The notes beneath the pieces are model-generated. The model made no database searches and had not been told where the DNA came from. It saw nothing but the letters and a program-made list of their open reading frames with translations. Of a DNA stretch of 60,101 nucleotides, positions 35,134-44,053 are shown in pieces; position 1 is the stretch's first letter; every line of letters starts with the position of its first letter. The stretch is from an uncultured Flaviramulus sp. GTDB taxonomy: Bacteria > Bacteroidota > Bacteroidia > Flavobacteriales > Flavobacteriaceae. The translations under genes were made by a program, and so were the position numbers. The stretch lies in the NCBI GenBank assembly GCA_947487155.1, contig CANKVS010000021.1:1-60101 (forward strand), written 5' to 3'.

Positions 35134-35634
35134 ATGAAACAAAGAATTTTTATGTACTTATTCGTTTTTGCTGCACTATTAGTGCTGTTTCAATACATTA
35201 ACGCAAAACGTATATTCGAGAAAATGAATAATAAATTAGAAGGGCATAAGGTGAAACTGGAAACCTATCAAGATTCTGTAGAGACATTACAGAATACTAT
35301 CTCTAACTTATCTCATTTTAATTTAGATAGAAATGAAGACGCTATTAGTTATTTTGAAAATGATGGCTATAACGTAAGCGAATTGATTCCTTTTATTAAA
35401 GATGAACTTTATAAGCTGAACGTGGTTAAAGGTGAACATCCTATGATTCCTTATGTGTCAAGTGAAGGCAGAAAAATGCTCATTAACACTATAAAAATGC
35501 TTAATCATAAATGGATTATTGCTGATTTCTCGGATGGTGAATATTGGGGTGAAGTCTTTTTAACTTATTATATAACTGAAGACAAGCAAGTTGATTTTAA
35601 TTTGGAAGAATCCTTTTTGTATCCTATATACTAA
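35134..35634 (+). CDS. Membrane-anchored hypothetical protein with coiled coil
   Basis: This 166-residue protein has one N-terminal membrane anchor ('IFMYLFVFAALLVLFQYI', residues 5-22). A predicted coiled coil follows ('KMNNKLEGHKVKLETYQ', 'VETLQNTISNL', ~30-60), then a compact globular C-terminal region ('WIIADFSDGEYWGEVFLTYY'). I do not recognise the family. It is likely co-transcribed with the MBL-fold gene. Its stop codon directly abuts the stop of the convergent lipoprotein gene. Confidence 0.7.
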   Translation: MKQRIFMYLFVFAALLVLFQYINAKRIFEKMNNKLEGHKVKLETYQDSVETLQNTISNLSHFNLDRNEDAISYFENDGYNVSELIPFIKDELYKLNVVKGEHPMIPYVSSEGRKMLINTIKMLNHKWIIADFSDGEYWGEVFLTYYITEDKQVDFNLEESFLYPIY

Positions 35635-36003
35635 TTAGTTTGCTTTGTAAGCAACACCTTTTTGTTTTTTAGTTTCACCTACATAAGAGTATTCGTAAGT
35701 ATAGGATGAATCTGTGGTAGTTAATATTTTTAAATGAATATCTTTTTTTTCAGCCCTGTTTTTCGGATTGATAGTCTTAAAAATAACCTCACAATCGTTT
35801 ATCCATCGAAGTTTAGATGAATCTGTTTTATTGTTATAAACTTCAATTTGTAGTGTTTCGGTTCTGTTAAAAGACGACTTAAATAACTCGCCATTAATAA
35901 GTACTTCGCTGTAAAATTTGCCAGTTTTAAAATTTTTGCAGTGTCGCTCGGTTTCGTAACAACTTGTAAAACTTAAAAACGCTAATACCACTAGTAGTCT
36001 CAT
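35635..36003 (-). CDS. Small putative lipoprotein
   Basis: This 122-residue precursor has a type II signal: 'LLVVLAFLSFTSC' puts the lipidated Cys at residue 15. The mature part (YETERHCKNFKTGKF…) has beta-rich segments ending 'YEYSYVGETKKQKGVAYKAN'. It has one further Cys (~22). Close relatives in flavobacteria are often mis-named DNA topoisomerase IV; nothing in the sequence supports that. It probably sits in the periplasmic face of a membrane. Function unknown. Confidence 0.72.
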   Translation of the reverse strand: MRLLVVLAFLSFTSCYETERHCKNFKTGKFYSEVLINGELFKSSFNRTETLQIEVYNNKTDSSKLRWINDCEVIFKTINPKNRAEKKDIHLKILTTTDSSYTYEYSYVGETKKQKGVAYKAN

Positions 36004-36137
36004 AAAAATTTATTTCTGAACAAAAGTACGTGAATTTTTTCGTTCTGAAATTCATATAAAAGGGAATAAAAAAAAAGAACTAATAAATAGTTATTGAAGT
36101 GATAGAGGTTTTTATAGACGAAATCTACTAAATAATA

Positions 36138-36506
36138 TTAATTCTGAAAACTTTTAAAACTTCCGTCTTTATAAAATATAACAATGCGATCTATTTCTTT
36201 TTCGTGTTTAATCTTCTCAACGATTTTTGCTTTAACGTTAGATGAAGAAGAATCAGTTTTGTTTTCATTGGTTATGTTTTGCGAAGGAAATTCTCCTTTA
36301 CCATTTATTAACCAATACAATTCAACTTCAGGAAAAGAGGAGAGGATCTTTAAAATAAATTCTAAACTGGGTTTATTTCTGCCAGATAAAACATGAGAAA
36401 TGCTAGAACGTTGCACACTAATTTTTTCAGCAAAAGATGCACCCGATTCACCGTAAAAATCAATTACTTTTTGAAGTCTTTTCGCGAATGCTTCGTTGTT
36501 TATCAT
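36138..36506 (-). CDS. XRE-family transcriptional regulator
   Basis: This 122-residue protein has an N-terminal lambda-repressor-like helix-turn-helix: 'FAKRLQKVIDFYGESGASFA', then 'ISVQRSSISHVLSGRNKPSLEFI', here split (residues ~7-58). The rest has the usual bacteroidal follow-on 'LYWLINGKGEFPS' and a Lys/Glu-rich C-terminal helix, likely for dimerisation. It is divergent from the M14 carboxypeptidase gene; both promoters contain TTTACAAATGTA, so it may control both. A -7 box for it lies within that motif. Confidence 0.88.
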   Translation of the reverse strand: MINNEAFAKRLQKVIDFYGESGASFAEKISVQRSSISHVLSGRNKPSLEFILKILSSFPEVELYWLINGKGEFPSQNITNENKTDSSSSNVKAKIVEKIKHEKEIDRIVIFYKDGSFKSFQN

Positions 36507-36533
36507 TGTAAATTTATCAACAACTATTTGTTG

Positions 36534-36545
36534 TTTACAAATGTA
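36534..36545 (-). promoter_or_regulatory. XRE gene promoter with operator-like motif
   Basis: TTTACAAATGTA on the forward strand reads TACATTTGTAAA on the reverse. It contains the -7 match TACATTTG for the XRE gene. A reverse-strand TTG about 22 bases upstream (CAA at 36564-36566 region) fits -33 spacing. An adjacent inverted repeat CAACAA/TTGTTG (36519-36533) lies just downstream. Confidence 0.55.
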
Positions 36546-36746
36546 GTAATATTATTGTAAAGCTGTACAATATATTAAGTAAGTTGAATTATTTATATCA
36601 TTTAAAACTTTATGTAAATTACATTAAATGTCTGAAAACAAATAAATTAAAATTAATAATGAAATATGTTAAATGTTTTAATTCAATTCAAGGAATTTAA
36701 TGTGTTTTGTGTATACTTTTGTAAACAAAATCCAAAAATCGCATCG

Positions 36747-36782
36747 TTTACAAATGTAAATATGTAAATGTTTACATTTGTA
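36747..36782 (+). promoter_or_regulatory. Inverted-repeat operator and -7 box of the M14 carboxypeptidase gene
   Basis: TTTACAAATGTA (36747-36758) and its complement-type copy TTTACATTTGTA (36771-36782) face each other 12 bases apart. The second copy contains the -7 match TACATTTG (36773-36780). The same motif occurs in the XRE promoter, so this is a candidate binding site of that regulator. Confidence 0.6.
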
Positions 36783-36797
36783 GAATAAATAATTTCA

Positions 36798-37955
36798 ATG
36801 AAAATAGAAGTCATAAAATCGTTGTACCAAAAGCATAAAGAAAACAGTCTTTATCATCGCTATATAACGAATAAACATATTGAGCCCTTACTGGAAAATT
36901 TCACCGAGTTTTTAGATGTTGATACTATAGGAGAATCTGTTTTAAAAGATTCAATTTATGCTATAAAAATTGGTAATGGGGATAAACGAATTTTGGCGTG
37001 GTCGCAAATGCATGGTAACGAATCGACAACCACAAAAGCTTTGTTTGATTTATTAAATACGCTTTTAAGCCCTAATACTAATCTAGATTACATTTTAGAA
37101 GCATGTACACTTTATATTATCCCTATATTAAATCCTGATGGTGCATTAGCATACACTAGAGAAAATGCAAATGCGGTCGATTTAAATAGAGATGCACAAA
37201 AGTTATCGCAACCAGAGAGTATGATTTTAAAATCTGCATTCGAAGCTTTTAATCCACGCTTTTGTTATAATTTGCATGGGCAACGTACCATTTTTAGTGC
37301 TGGACATGTAAATAAAACTGCAACAGTATCATTTTTAGCTCCAGCTCAAGATGAAGCATGTACCGTAACTTCAAATAGAAAAATGGCTATGGAGGTTATT
37401 GGTAAAATGAATGATAAGTTACAAGAGATTATACCAAACCAAGTAGGAGTATATGATGATGCTTTTAATTTAAATTGTGTGGGGGACACGTTTCAAAGTA
37501 AGCATGTGCCAACCATTTTATTTGAAGCTGGACATTATGCAAATGATTATGCACGAGAGCATACGCGTGAATATATTTACACATCGTTATTAACGTCGTT
37601 AGATTATATATCTAAAAATAAGGTAACTGGTAATAATTATAAGTCGTATTCTAGCATTCCTGAAAATGAAAAATGGTTTTTTGATGTGATTATTAGAAAT
37701 GCCAAAGTAAGACTTAATTCTGAGGACTGCATTGCGGACATTGGAATTTTGTTTGTTGAGAGGTTAGTTGATGAGAAAGTTCAATTTATTCCTAAAATTG
37801 ATAAAATAGAAAAACTTAAAGGGTATTATGGGCATAAAGAAATTGATGCAAAGGAATTTATGGCACTTAATAAAAATTTAGAACCTGTTCAAATTGGCGA
37901 CGAAAACGTTTTCGTAATAATAAATAATGAAGAAATTGCATTATATTCACAATAA
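36798..37955 (+). CDS. M14-family zinc carboxypeptidase-like protein
   Basis: This 385-residue protein has the M14 zinc site: 'SQMHGNEST' gives His72 and Glu75, and a third ligand is the His in 'FCYNLHGQRTIF' (~160). The substrate Arg/Asn region reads 'LNPDGALAYTRENANAVDLNRDA' (in two parts). The catalytic Glu is in 'TILFEAGHYAND'. A C-terminal extension of ~110 residues follows the peptidase domain. No signal peptide is visible, so it is cytosolic and may trim peptides or amidated compounds. It is controlled by a promoter that shares an operator-like motif with the XRE gene. Confidence 0.85.
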   Translation: MKIEVIKSLYQKHKENSLYHRYITNKHIEPLLENFTEFLDVDTIGESVLKDSIYAIKIGNGDKRILAWSQMHGNESTTTKALFDLLNTLLSPNTNLDYILEACTLYIIPILNPDGALAYTRENANAVDLNRDAQKLSQPESMILKSAFEAFNPRFCYNLHGQRTIFSAGHVNKTATVSFLAPAQDEACTVTSNRKMAMEVIGKMNDKLQEIIPNQVGVYDDAFNLNCVGDTFQSKHVPTILFEAGHYANDYAREHTREYIYTSLLTSLDYISKNKVTGNNYKSYSSIPENEKWFFDVIIRNAKVRLNSEDCIADIGILFVERLVDEKVQFIPKIDKIEKLKGYYGHKEIDAKEFMALNKNLEPVQIGDENVFVIINNEEIALYSQ

Positions 37956-38025
37956 AAAGCAAAATAAGTACATAATTATTAGTAAAAATGTATTAATTTT
38001 ACTTTTTATTTAAGAATAGTTAATT

Positions 38026-38505
38026 ATGGGGAAAATTAAATTAGACGAAATTGATCATCAAATTCTTGACATGTTAATAGATAACACAAGAATTCCGTTT
38101 ACCGATATTGCAAAAAAATTATTAATCTCAGCTGGAACTGTTCACGTTCGTGTTAAGAAAATGGAAGAATCGGGGATAATAAGAGGATCCTCACTAACTT
38201 TAGATTATAAAAAATTAGGATATTCTTTTATAGCGTATGTGGGAGTCTATTTAAATAATACCTCTCAAACTAAGTTTGTTTTAGAACGTGTAAATGATAT
38301 TCCATTTGTTACTGTGGCACATATCACCACAGGAAAGTTTAACATTTTTTGTAAAATTAGAGCAAGAAGTACAGAACATGCTAAAGAAGTTATCTTTAGA
38401 TTAGATGATATTGAAGGCGTTTATAGAACAGAAACCATGATTTCTCTTGAAGAAAGTTTGAATGATAAAAAGCGATTAATGCATTCTATTTTTAATGAGT
38501 TGTAG
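38026..38505 (+). CDS. Lrp/AsnC family transcriptional regulator
   Basis: This 159-residue protein starts with the AsnC helix-turn-helix ('EIDHQILDMLIDNTRIPFTDIA', in two parts, 'LLISAGTVHVRVKKMEESGII'). A RAM ligand-binding domain follows ('YVGVYLNNTSQTKFVLERV', 'VTVAHITTGKFNIFCKIRA'). Members sense amino acids and act as octamers. The gene is close to the M14 gene but has its own AT-rich upstream region and terminator. Flavobacteria usually carry several such regulators; the ligand here is unknown. Confidence 0.92.
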   Translation: MGKIKLDEIDHQILDMLIDNTRIPFTDIAKKLLISAGTVHVRVKKMEESGIIRGSSLTLDYKKLGYSFIAYVGVYLNNTSQTKFVLERVNDIPFVTVAHITTGKFNIFCKIRARSTEHAKEVIFRLDDIEGVYRTETMISLEESLNDKKRLMHSIFNEL

Positions 38506-38566
38506 TTTTGTGCTACTTTTTGGTAGCCATAAAGCTATTAAAATTGACTGTTTCAAATAGTTTTTT

Positions 38567-38597
38567 AACCTGTGAGGGATGCTTTGCAGGTTTTTTA
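38567..38597 (+). terminator. Terminator of the Lrp/AsnC gene
   Basis: AACCTG (38567-38572) pairs with CAGGTT (38587-38592) and is followed by a T-run. Confidence 0.55.
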
Positions 38598-38618
38598 TAG
38601 TAAAACTTACGTTAATTA

Positions 38619-39023
38619 TTATATTTTCACTCGATTCAAGGTTTTATTGAGTAGTCCCATGCCAACATATAAGACAGGAGAAATTAACATCTCTTGTATG
38701 CTACCTGCAAATAATTTGACTCTTAATAAGACCTCTCCTATAAACCAGTCATATAAGCCAATAGAGGTGATTATGCATAGTCCTGAAACATGAATAAAGT
38801 GCCATAAATAAGACATCCATATATCGTCTAATTTTCCTAAATGAAATGTGCCTACTAAATAAACAATAATTGTGGTTCCAAATTTTATTAGGTGACTACT
38901 TTTTCTTGAAAGAAAATCCAAATTTTCATTTTCATAAAACAAAAGATAATAACAAGAATATATTATAATAATAAATATAAGGCCAAAGGCAAAACGGACT
39001 TTATTTGACTTGTACAAGTTCAT
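38619..39023 (-). CDS. Multi-pass membrane protein adjoining the exosortase gene
   Basis: With the start at 39023 (MNLYKSNKVRFAFGL) the protein has 134 residues and about four membrane segments ('FGLIFIIIIYSCYYLLF', 'FGTTIIVYLVGTFHLG', 'HFIHVSGLCIITSIGLYDWF', 'ISPVLYVGMGLL'). It overlaps the exosortase stop by 23 bases. In flavobacteria an exosortase of this size is often followed by an 'exosortase system-associated' small membrane protein. The position fits, but I cannot confirm the family from sequence. A longer reading with an upstream ATG at 39140 would extend the overlap and seems unlikely. Confidence 0.6.
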   Translation of the reverse strand: MNLYKSNKVRFAFGLIFIIIIYSCYYLLFYENENLDFLSRKSSHLIKFGTTIIVYLVGTFHLGKLDDIWMSYLWHFIHVSGLCIITSIGLYDWFIGEVLLRVKLFAGSIQEMLISPVLYVGMGLLNKTLNRVKI

Positions 39024-39597
39024 TTTTTTTAAAGTAAATTTTTCGAGAGTATAGAATCCACATGATGAATGTGGCTGTATATACCAAAGTGTTAAATAAA
39101 TAGTGATGGGCAAAATCAAAATAAATTTCATAATATTCACGTAAATAAATAAGACCTACACATCTAAATATGTTAGTAAGATCAAGGACAATGATGCCTA
39201 GAATAATGTAAAGTAGTTTTCGGTGAAATTTTGATGGCATACAAACTATAAAACCAATATAGAGGACCATTAATTCTAGTCCGTTGCATACATTAGCTAT
39301 ATATAATACAATATCGTTATTATGATATATTACTGAAACCTCATCTTTTAGAATTCCCGTATTATCGTTATCAGTCATTTCTCTTTTAGAAATAAAACCA
39401 TTTAAATCTCCTAAATTGTTAATTATAAAAACAGAAGCATCTCCTATATGTGCTGTTAATATATGATCCAAGTATTTAGAATCATATAAGAATATACTAT
39501 AGATGAGCTTCCAAATTACAAATAACAAAATAGCTTTTCCTAAAAACAGTCTTACTTGTAAGGGAATTTTATTTTTTATTGATTTGATATTTATCAT
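39001..39597 (-). CDS. Exosortase/archaeosortase-family protein
   Basis: This 198-residue multi-pass membrane protein has the exosortase catalytic triad pattern: Cys104 in 'ANVCNGLELM', Arg145 in 'TNIFRCVGLIY' and His164/165 in 'DFAHHYLFN'. Six or so membrane segments surround them. Exosortases act like membrane sortases: they cut C-terminal tripartite signals of exported proteins and often sit in polysaccharide loci. This one is XrtF-sized, but I cannot assign the subtype. No protein in the window shows an obvious PEP-CTERM-like C-terminus. Confidence 0.83.
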   Translation of the reverse strand: MINIKSIKNKIPLQVRLFLGKAILLFVIWKLIYSIFLYDSKYLDHILTAHIGDASVFIINNLGDLNGFISKREMTDNDNTGILKDEVSVIYHNNDIVLYIANVCNGLELMVLYIGFIVCMPSKFHRKLLYIILGIIVLDLTNIFRCVGLIYLREYYEIYFDFAHHYLFNTLVYTATFIMWILYSRKIYFKKNELVQVK

Positions 39598-40081
39598 TGT
39601 AAATTATGGTATTGTGTCATTCGATGTGTAAAGGGGAAGTAGTTTTATTTTTTATAATTTAATCTAAGATATTAATATGAATATTATTTTGAGTATTTTT
39701 AAATAATGTTAGTTTACGGTTTGGTGTTTATTTTGAAAATAAAGATAAACTATTATATAAATATAGTGCCTTACGTATTTTGTCATCTTCTTTTTTCGAT
39801 AAAATAAACAATAAAACTTTTAAGTGTATTAAGATCTCAAATTAATTAAATTATATTTTTTAATTCGTAAGTTTAAGGTGTATATGACTTTTTAGAGTTG
39901 TCATTAATCCATGAAAATATTAGCAAAAACTTACCTTATCTTTGCTTATTTTAAGACTGAAAGGGGGAAGGGGATTTATTCATATGTAGGTGATATTTGT
40001 AGTTTAAAGAATAAGTTTGAGATTATTAGCATATTATAAGATATTTAATATTGGCAATTTAAAATTATTTCAATTTAAAGT
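39598..40081. other. Long intergenic region upstream of the glycan locus
   Basis: This is a 484-base AT-rich spacer between divergent transcripts. The forward -7 match TATCTTTG at 39937-39944 would drive the MBOAT gene with a leader of about 130 bases. A G-rich run (GAAAGGGGGAAGGGG) at 39959-39973 lies just after it. I see no coding ORF, terminator or recognisable RNA motif. Confidence 0.45.
39937..39944 (+). promoter_or_regulatory. -7 promoter element for the MBOAT-carbamoyltransferase pair
   Basis: TATCTTTG matches TAnnTTTG, 138 bases before the MBOAT ATG. No clear -33 TTG is at the normal spacing. Confidence 0.45.
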
Positions 40082-41533
40082 ATGGTATTTAATTCGTTGG
40101 AGTATTTTATGTTTTTACCTATAGTTTTTGTGCTATATTGGTTTGTTTTTAAAAACAATTTAAAATCACAGAATATAGTACTATTAGTAGCTAGCTATGT
40201 TTTTTATGGATGGTGGGACTGGAGGTTTCTTTCGTTAATACTATTGAGCACCATTATAGATTACATTATTGGTCATAAAATTTATTCAAATAATGATAAG
40301 TTTATTAAAAAAAAGTGGCTTTGGGTTAGTGTCTTATTTAATGTGAGCCTTTTAGGTTTTTTTAAATACTTTAATTTTTTTGTTGATTCATGGGTAGATA
40401 TGGTTTCTATGTTTGGATACTCAATTAAAAGTACATGGACATTGCGAGTGATTTTACCTGTTGGAATTTCATTCTATACATTTCAAACTATGTCTTATTC
40501 ATTTGATATTTATTATAAAAAGCTAGAGCCTACAAAGGATTTTTTATTGTTTGCAACTTTTGTTAGTTTTTTTCCTCAATTAGTGGCTGGACCTATTGAA
40601 CGGGCCTCAAACTTGCTCTCACAAATATTAAATAAAAGAAGCTTTAATTATATACAATCTGTGGGTGGTTTAAAATTAATTCTTTGGGGACTTTTTAAAA
40701 AAGTTGCAATCGCCGATGCGTTAGGACCTATTGTAGATGATATTTTCACTAATTATTCTCATTATCCTGCCTCTACATTAATTTTAGGCATTGTGTTGTT
40801 TAGTTTTCAAATTTACGGTGATTTTAGTGGATATTCCGACATAGCCATAGGAACGGCTAAGCTTTTTGGTATAGAATTATCTTCAAATTTTAAATTTCCA
40901 TATTTTTCTAGAAATATTGCAGAGTTTTGGAGACGTTGGCATATATCGCTTTCTACTTGGTTTAGGTATTATGTTTATATTCCATTAGGTGGTTCATTTG
41001 AAGGGAAACTGAAATCTATTAGAAATATATCTATAGTCTTTCTTATTAGTGGCCTCTGGCACGGTGCTAATTGGACATTTATATTTTGGGGAGGCTTTCA
41101 TGCACTGGCTTTTATTCCGTTGTTTTTAATTGGAAAAAACAGAGTTTACAAGAATTCAATAATAGGAGAGGAGACATTTTTACCATCCCTCAAGGAAGTG
41201 TTTAACGTTTTTGGTGTTTTTTTAATCGTTACCTTTTCCTGGATTTTTTTTCGTTCAGAGTCCATAGCTCAAGCATTCAATTATATTTCAGGAATTGTGC
41301 TTGATTTTTCTTTTAAAACTTACGTTCACCCTAAGGGGTACCGAATGATAGACTATTATATATTAGTTATTTTGTTTGTTTTATATGAATATTTAATACG
41401 TAAGGATGAACTAGAACCTTTTAAGTTTAAATATAAAATCATTAGATTTATCATATATACGATTGCCATTTTTGGTATATTATTATTTTATGATAGCGAT
41501 GTGGATAGGTCGTTTATTTATTTTCAGTTTTGA
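40082..41533 (+). CDS. MBOAT family O-acyltransferase (AlgI/DltB-like)
   Basis: This 483-residue membrane protein has about eleven membrane segments. The MBOAT signature is clear: 'PQLVAGPIERASNLL' (~170), 'SRNIAEFWRRWHISLSTWF' (~278-296), 'YYVYIPLGGS', and the catalytic His in 'SGLWHGANWTFIFWGGFHA' (~320). Homologues move acyl groups to extracytoplasmic glycans: AlgI acetyl to alginate, DltB D-alanyl to teichoic acid. The SGNH protein at 44054 and the carrier/adenylation genes at 51736-53477 are candidate partners. It is 37 bases upstream of the carbamoyltransferase gene. Confidence 0.92.
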   Translation: MVFNSLEYFMFLPIVFVLYWFVFKNNLKSQNIVLLVASYVFYGWWDWRFLSLILLSTIIDYIIGHKIYSNNDKFIKKKWLWVSVLFNVSLLGFFKYFNFFVDSWVDMVSMFGYSIKSTWTLRVILPVGISFYTFQTMSYSFDIYYKKLEPTKDFLLFATFVSFFPQLVAGPIERASNLLSQILNKRSFNYIQSVGGLKLILWGLFKKVAIADALGPIVDDIFTNYSHYPASTLILGIVLFSFQIYGDFSGYSDIAIGTAKLFGIELSSNFKFPYFSRNIAEFWRRWHISLSTWFRYYVYIPLGGSFEGKLKSIRNISIVFLISGLWHGANWTFIFWGGFHALAFIPLFLIGKNRVYKNSIIGEETFLPSLKEVFNVFGVFLIVTFSWIFFRSESIAQAFNYISGIVLDFSFKTYVHPKGYRMIDYYILVILFVLYEYLIRKDELEPFKFKYKIIRFIIYTIAIFGILLFYDSDVDRSFIYFQF

Positions 41534-41570
41534 GATAGAAAGTTAATGTTAAATATAAAAAAACAATGAG

Positions 41571-43262
41571 ATGGTCATTTTAGGTTTAAATTATTATTTC
41601 CATGATTCTACGGCATGTCTTGTAAAAGATGGGGATTTAATAGTGGCAATAGAAGAAGAGAGATTAAATAGAGATAAACATACACAGGTATTTCCAGAAT
41701 TAGCTATAAAGAAATGTCTAGATATAGCTGGACTTGATTATTCTGATATTGATAAGATAGCAGTTTCAATTAAGCCAACTACTCATTGGTTAAAAAAGGT
41801 TATATATGTAATAAAGAATTTAAAAGTTTTTATGCCATTTATTGGGCATCATTTAGTAAATGCATATGCCAAACAAAGACGTTTTAAGCTTTGGTATAAT
41901 AAAATATGGAATGGTGGTATTAATGATCCAAAAATCTATTTTATTGAACATCATTTAACTCATGTAGGAGGGACTTTTTATGTGTCTCCATACAAGAAAG
42001 CTGCGTTACTAGGCATTGATGGTTCTGGAGAATGGGCTACTACATGGTTAGGATATGGAGAGGGAAATAATATTACCCGCTTTGGAGAGAGTTTTTTTCC
42101 AAATTCTTTAGGGTCGTTTTACGAAACTATTACTCAATTTTGTGGTTTCAAACCAAACTATGATGAAGGAAAAACAATGGGCTTAGCTCCATTAGGAGAC
42201 CCTAACGTCTATAAGGAGCAAGTATCTAAAATGGTACAAGTTAATAGCAAAGGAAAGTTAAAGGTAGATTTATCATATTTTAATTATCAATATTTAATTA
42301 AAGATAGATATTCGAAGAAATTTTTAAAAATATTTGGAGCACCAAGAAACCCCGAAGGGAAGTTTGAAGATAACCATATTAATGCAGCTGCGGCTTTTCA
42401 GCATGTACTAGAGGATAGAGTCATTGAAATATGTAATATACTTTACAATAAAACCAAGGCAGATTATTTAGTTATCTCTGGAGGTGTTTCACTGAATAGT
42501 GTCATGAATGGTAGGATTGTTAAAGAAACTCCGTTTAAAGATGTTTATGTAATGCCAGCTGCTGGAGATAATGGAACAGCTATTGGCGCTGCATATTATT
42601 TATATAATGGAATATTAAAACAACCACGAAATTTTATTCATAACAACCCATATTTAGGGACTGAATATTCGAATAAAGAAATTAAAGCAGTAATAGATGG
42701 AGCGAAACTTAATGCGGAGTATGTTGATAATATATGTGAAAAAGCTGCATCACTTTTAGCTGAAGGAAAAATTATTGGTTGGTTTGAAGGAGCAATGGAA
42801 ATCGGTCCAAGAGCTTTGGGTAGTAGAAGTATTTTAGCTAATCCAGCATTTCTTGATATGAAAGAAAAGATTAATTCAGAAGTAAAACATAGAGAAGCAT
42901 ATAGACCGTTTGCACCATCTGCTTTAGTTGAATCTTTCAAAGAATATTTTGACCTAGAAGTGGAGGCTCCTTTTATGCTTAAAGTGTGTAATGTCCGTAA
43001 AGATAAACGACATATTATTCCTGCTGTTACTCATGTTGATGGCAGTGCTAGGTTACAGACGGTAAATAAAAATATTCATCCGTTATATTATAAAGTAATT
43101 AAAGAACTTGGTAAAAAAACTGGAGTTCCAGTTGTTTTAAACACTAGTTTTAATATACAAGGAGAGCCTGTAGTAGAGTCTCCAAAAGATGCACTGAGAT
43201 GCTTTTATTCTACAGGTTTGGATGCATTAATTATTGGTAATTATGTTTTGCAAAAACAATAA
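41571..43262 (+). CDS. Carbamoyltransferase (NodU/CmcH family)
   Basis: This 563-residue enzyme carbamoylates a hydroxyl using carbamoyl phosphate and ATP. The N-terminal ASKHA/Kae1-like domain shows 'ILGLNYYFHDSTACLV', 'AIEEERLNRDKH', 'IEHHLTHVGGTFYVS' and 'ALLGIDGSGEW'. 'LVISGGVSLNSVMNGRI' and 'PAAGDNGTAIGAAYY' close that half. The C-terminal domain has 'GWFEGAMEIGPRALGSRSIL' and 'HREAYRPFAPSAL'. In sugar loci these decorate polysaccharide residues. Its stop codon abuts the stop of the convergent formyltransferase. Confidence 0.93.
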   Translation: MVILGLNYYFHDSTACLVKDGDLIVAIEEERLNRDKHTQVFPELAIKKCLDIAGLDYSDIDKIAVSIKPTTHWLKKVIYVIKNLKVFMPFIGHHLVNAYAKQRRFKLWYNKIWNGGINDPKIYFIEHHLTHVGGTFYVSPYKKAALLGIDGSGEWATTWLGYGEGNNITRFGESFFPNSLGSFYETITQFCGFKPNYDEGKTMGLAPLGDPNVYKEQVSKMVQVNSKGKLKVDLSYFNYQYLIKDRYSKKFLKIFGAPRNPEGKFEDNHINAAAAFQHVLEDRVIEICNILYNKTKADYLVISGGVSLNSVMNGRIVKETPFKDVYVMPAAGDNGTAIGAAYYLYNGILKQPRNFIHNNPYLGTEYSNKEIKAVIDGAKLNAEYVDNICEKAASLLAEGKIIGWFEGAMEIGPRALGSRSILANPAFLDMKEKINSEVKHREAYRPFAPSALVESFKEYFDLEVEAPFMLKVCNVRKDKRHIIPAVTHVDGSARLQTVNKNIHPLYYKVIKELGKKTGVPVVLNTSFNIQGEPVVESPKDALRCFYSTGLDALIIGNYVLQKQ

Positions 43263-44042
43263 CTATTTAACTCCCCTGAATAGTCTATGAAATGCATAAA
43301 ACCAAAGAGTAGGGTGATAAAATAACTCTTTGCCTGCGGAGTTTGGAGCTTCTTGAATTTTAATACTATTAGTTTGAATATCTTTTATGGCTTTCTTTAA
43401 TAAGGGCAATGCTTTAGCCAATTGAAGCATGGTATAGGTCATAAAATTATCATTAGGAGTTAGTACATCTGTGATAGTGTCTTGATAAAGGATACCACCG
43501 GTATCTATGCCTTCATCAACAAGATGTACTGTAACTCCGCAATTCGCTTTATCTTTATTTATTAGAGACCAATATGCGCCATGTAAGCCTCTGTAAATGG
43601 GTGTTATTCCCGAATGTATATTAATAAATTTTGCTTTTGTTAGCTCCAAAGTTTTTTTAGATAAAATTCGAGTAGTTACAATAATTACTATGTCTGGATT
43701 TAGCTCTTTTAGTATGTTATGGCCATCTTTTGAATTGATTGAAGTGGTTTCAATAATTTTATCTTTATCAATGGGGACTTCTTTTATATTGTTTTGAATA
43801 AGAATTTCCTTAATTCGTTCTTTGGAGGATAGCTTAATATAAGTCAGGGCAATCAATTTAAATAATAACTGACCAATTACACGAAAAACACCTAGTCTTT
43901 TTATTCTTCGATTTAAGAATTTAAATTTACTCTCTCCATGATCTACAATAACAGTATCAATATTGAATTCGTTTTTTAGACTATTATACACCATTTTAGG
44001 GTAATCCCAATCCCCAACAATCATTATTATTTTTTTATCCAC
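43263..44042 (-). CDS. Formyltransferase-family protein, probable sugar N-formyltransferase
   Basis: This 259-residue protein has the formyl_trans_N core. 'LKELNPDIVIIVTTRILSKK' precedes the active-site block 'INIHSGITPIYRGLHGAYW' (Asn-His pair, ~143-161) and the Asp in 'GVTVHLVDEGIDTGGILYQD'. The family uses N10-formyl-THF to formylate an amine. Its placement in a surface-glycan operon suggests formylation of an amino sugar, where an amine from an aminotransferase is capped. The N-terminal ~100 residues are less typical and may form an extra nucleotide-binding part. It is the last gene of the minus-strand run. Confidence 0.83.
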   Translation of the reverse strand: MDKKIIMIVGDWDYPKMVYNSLKNEFNIDTVIVDHGESKFKFLNRRIKRLGVFRVIGQLLFKLIALTYIKLSSKERIKEILIQNNIKEVPIDKDKIIETTSINSKDGHNILKELNPDIVIIVTTRILSKKTLELTKAKFINIHSGITPIYRGLHGAYWSLINKDKANCGVTVHLVDEGIDTGGILYQDTITDVLTPNDNFMTYTMLQLAKALPLLKKAIKDIQTNSIKIQEAPNSAGKELFYHPTLWFYAFHRLFRGVK

Positions 44043-44053
44043 GAGAATTTAAA

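Noticed and set aside
38572..38793. Plus-strand ORF over the membrane protein next to the exosortase
   Set aside because: It overlaps the Lrp/AsnC terminator and is antisense to a better-supported multi-pass membrane protein.
39001..39140. Longer start at 39140 for the membrane protein after the exosortase
   Set aside because: It would overlap the exosortase gene by 140 bases; the ATG at 39023 gives a short overlap and a sensible membrane topology.
39598..40081. Riboswitch or structured RNA in the long spacer upstream of the MBOAT gene
   Set aside because: No stable paired structure or known motif was recognised by reading; only a G-rich run and a -7 box are visible.
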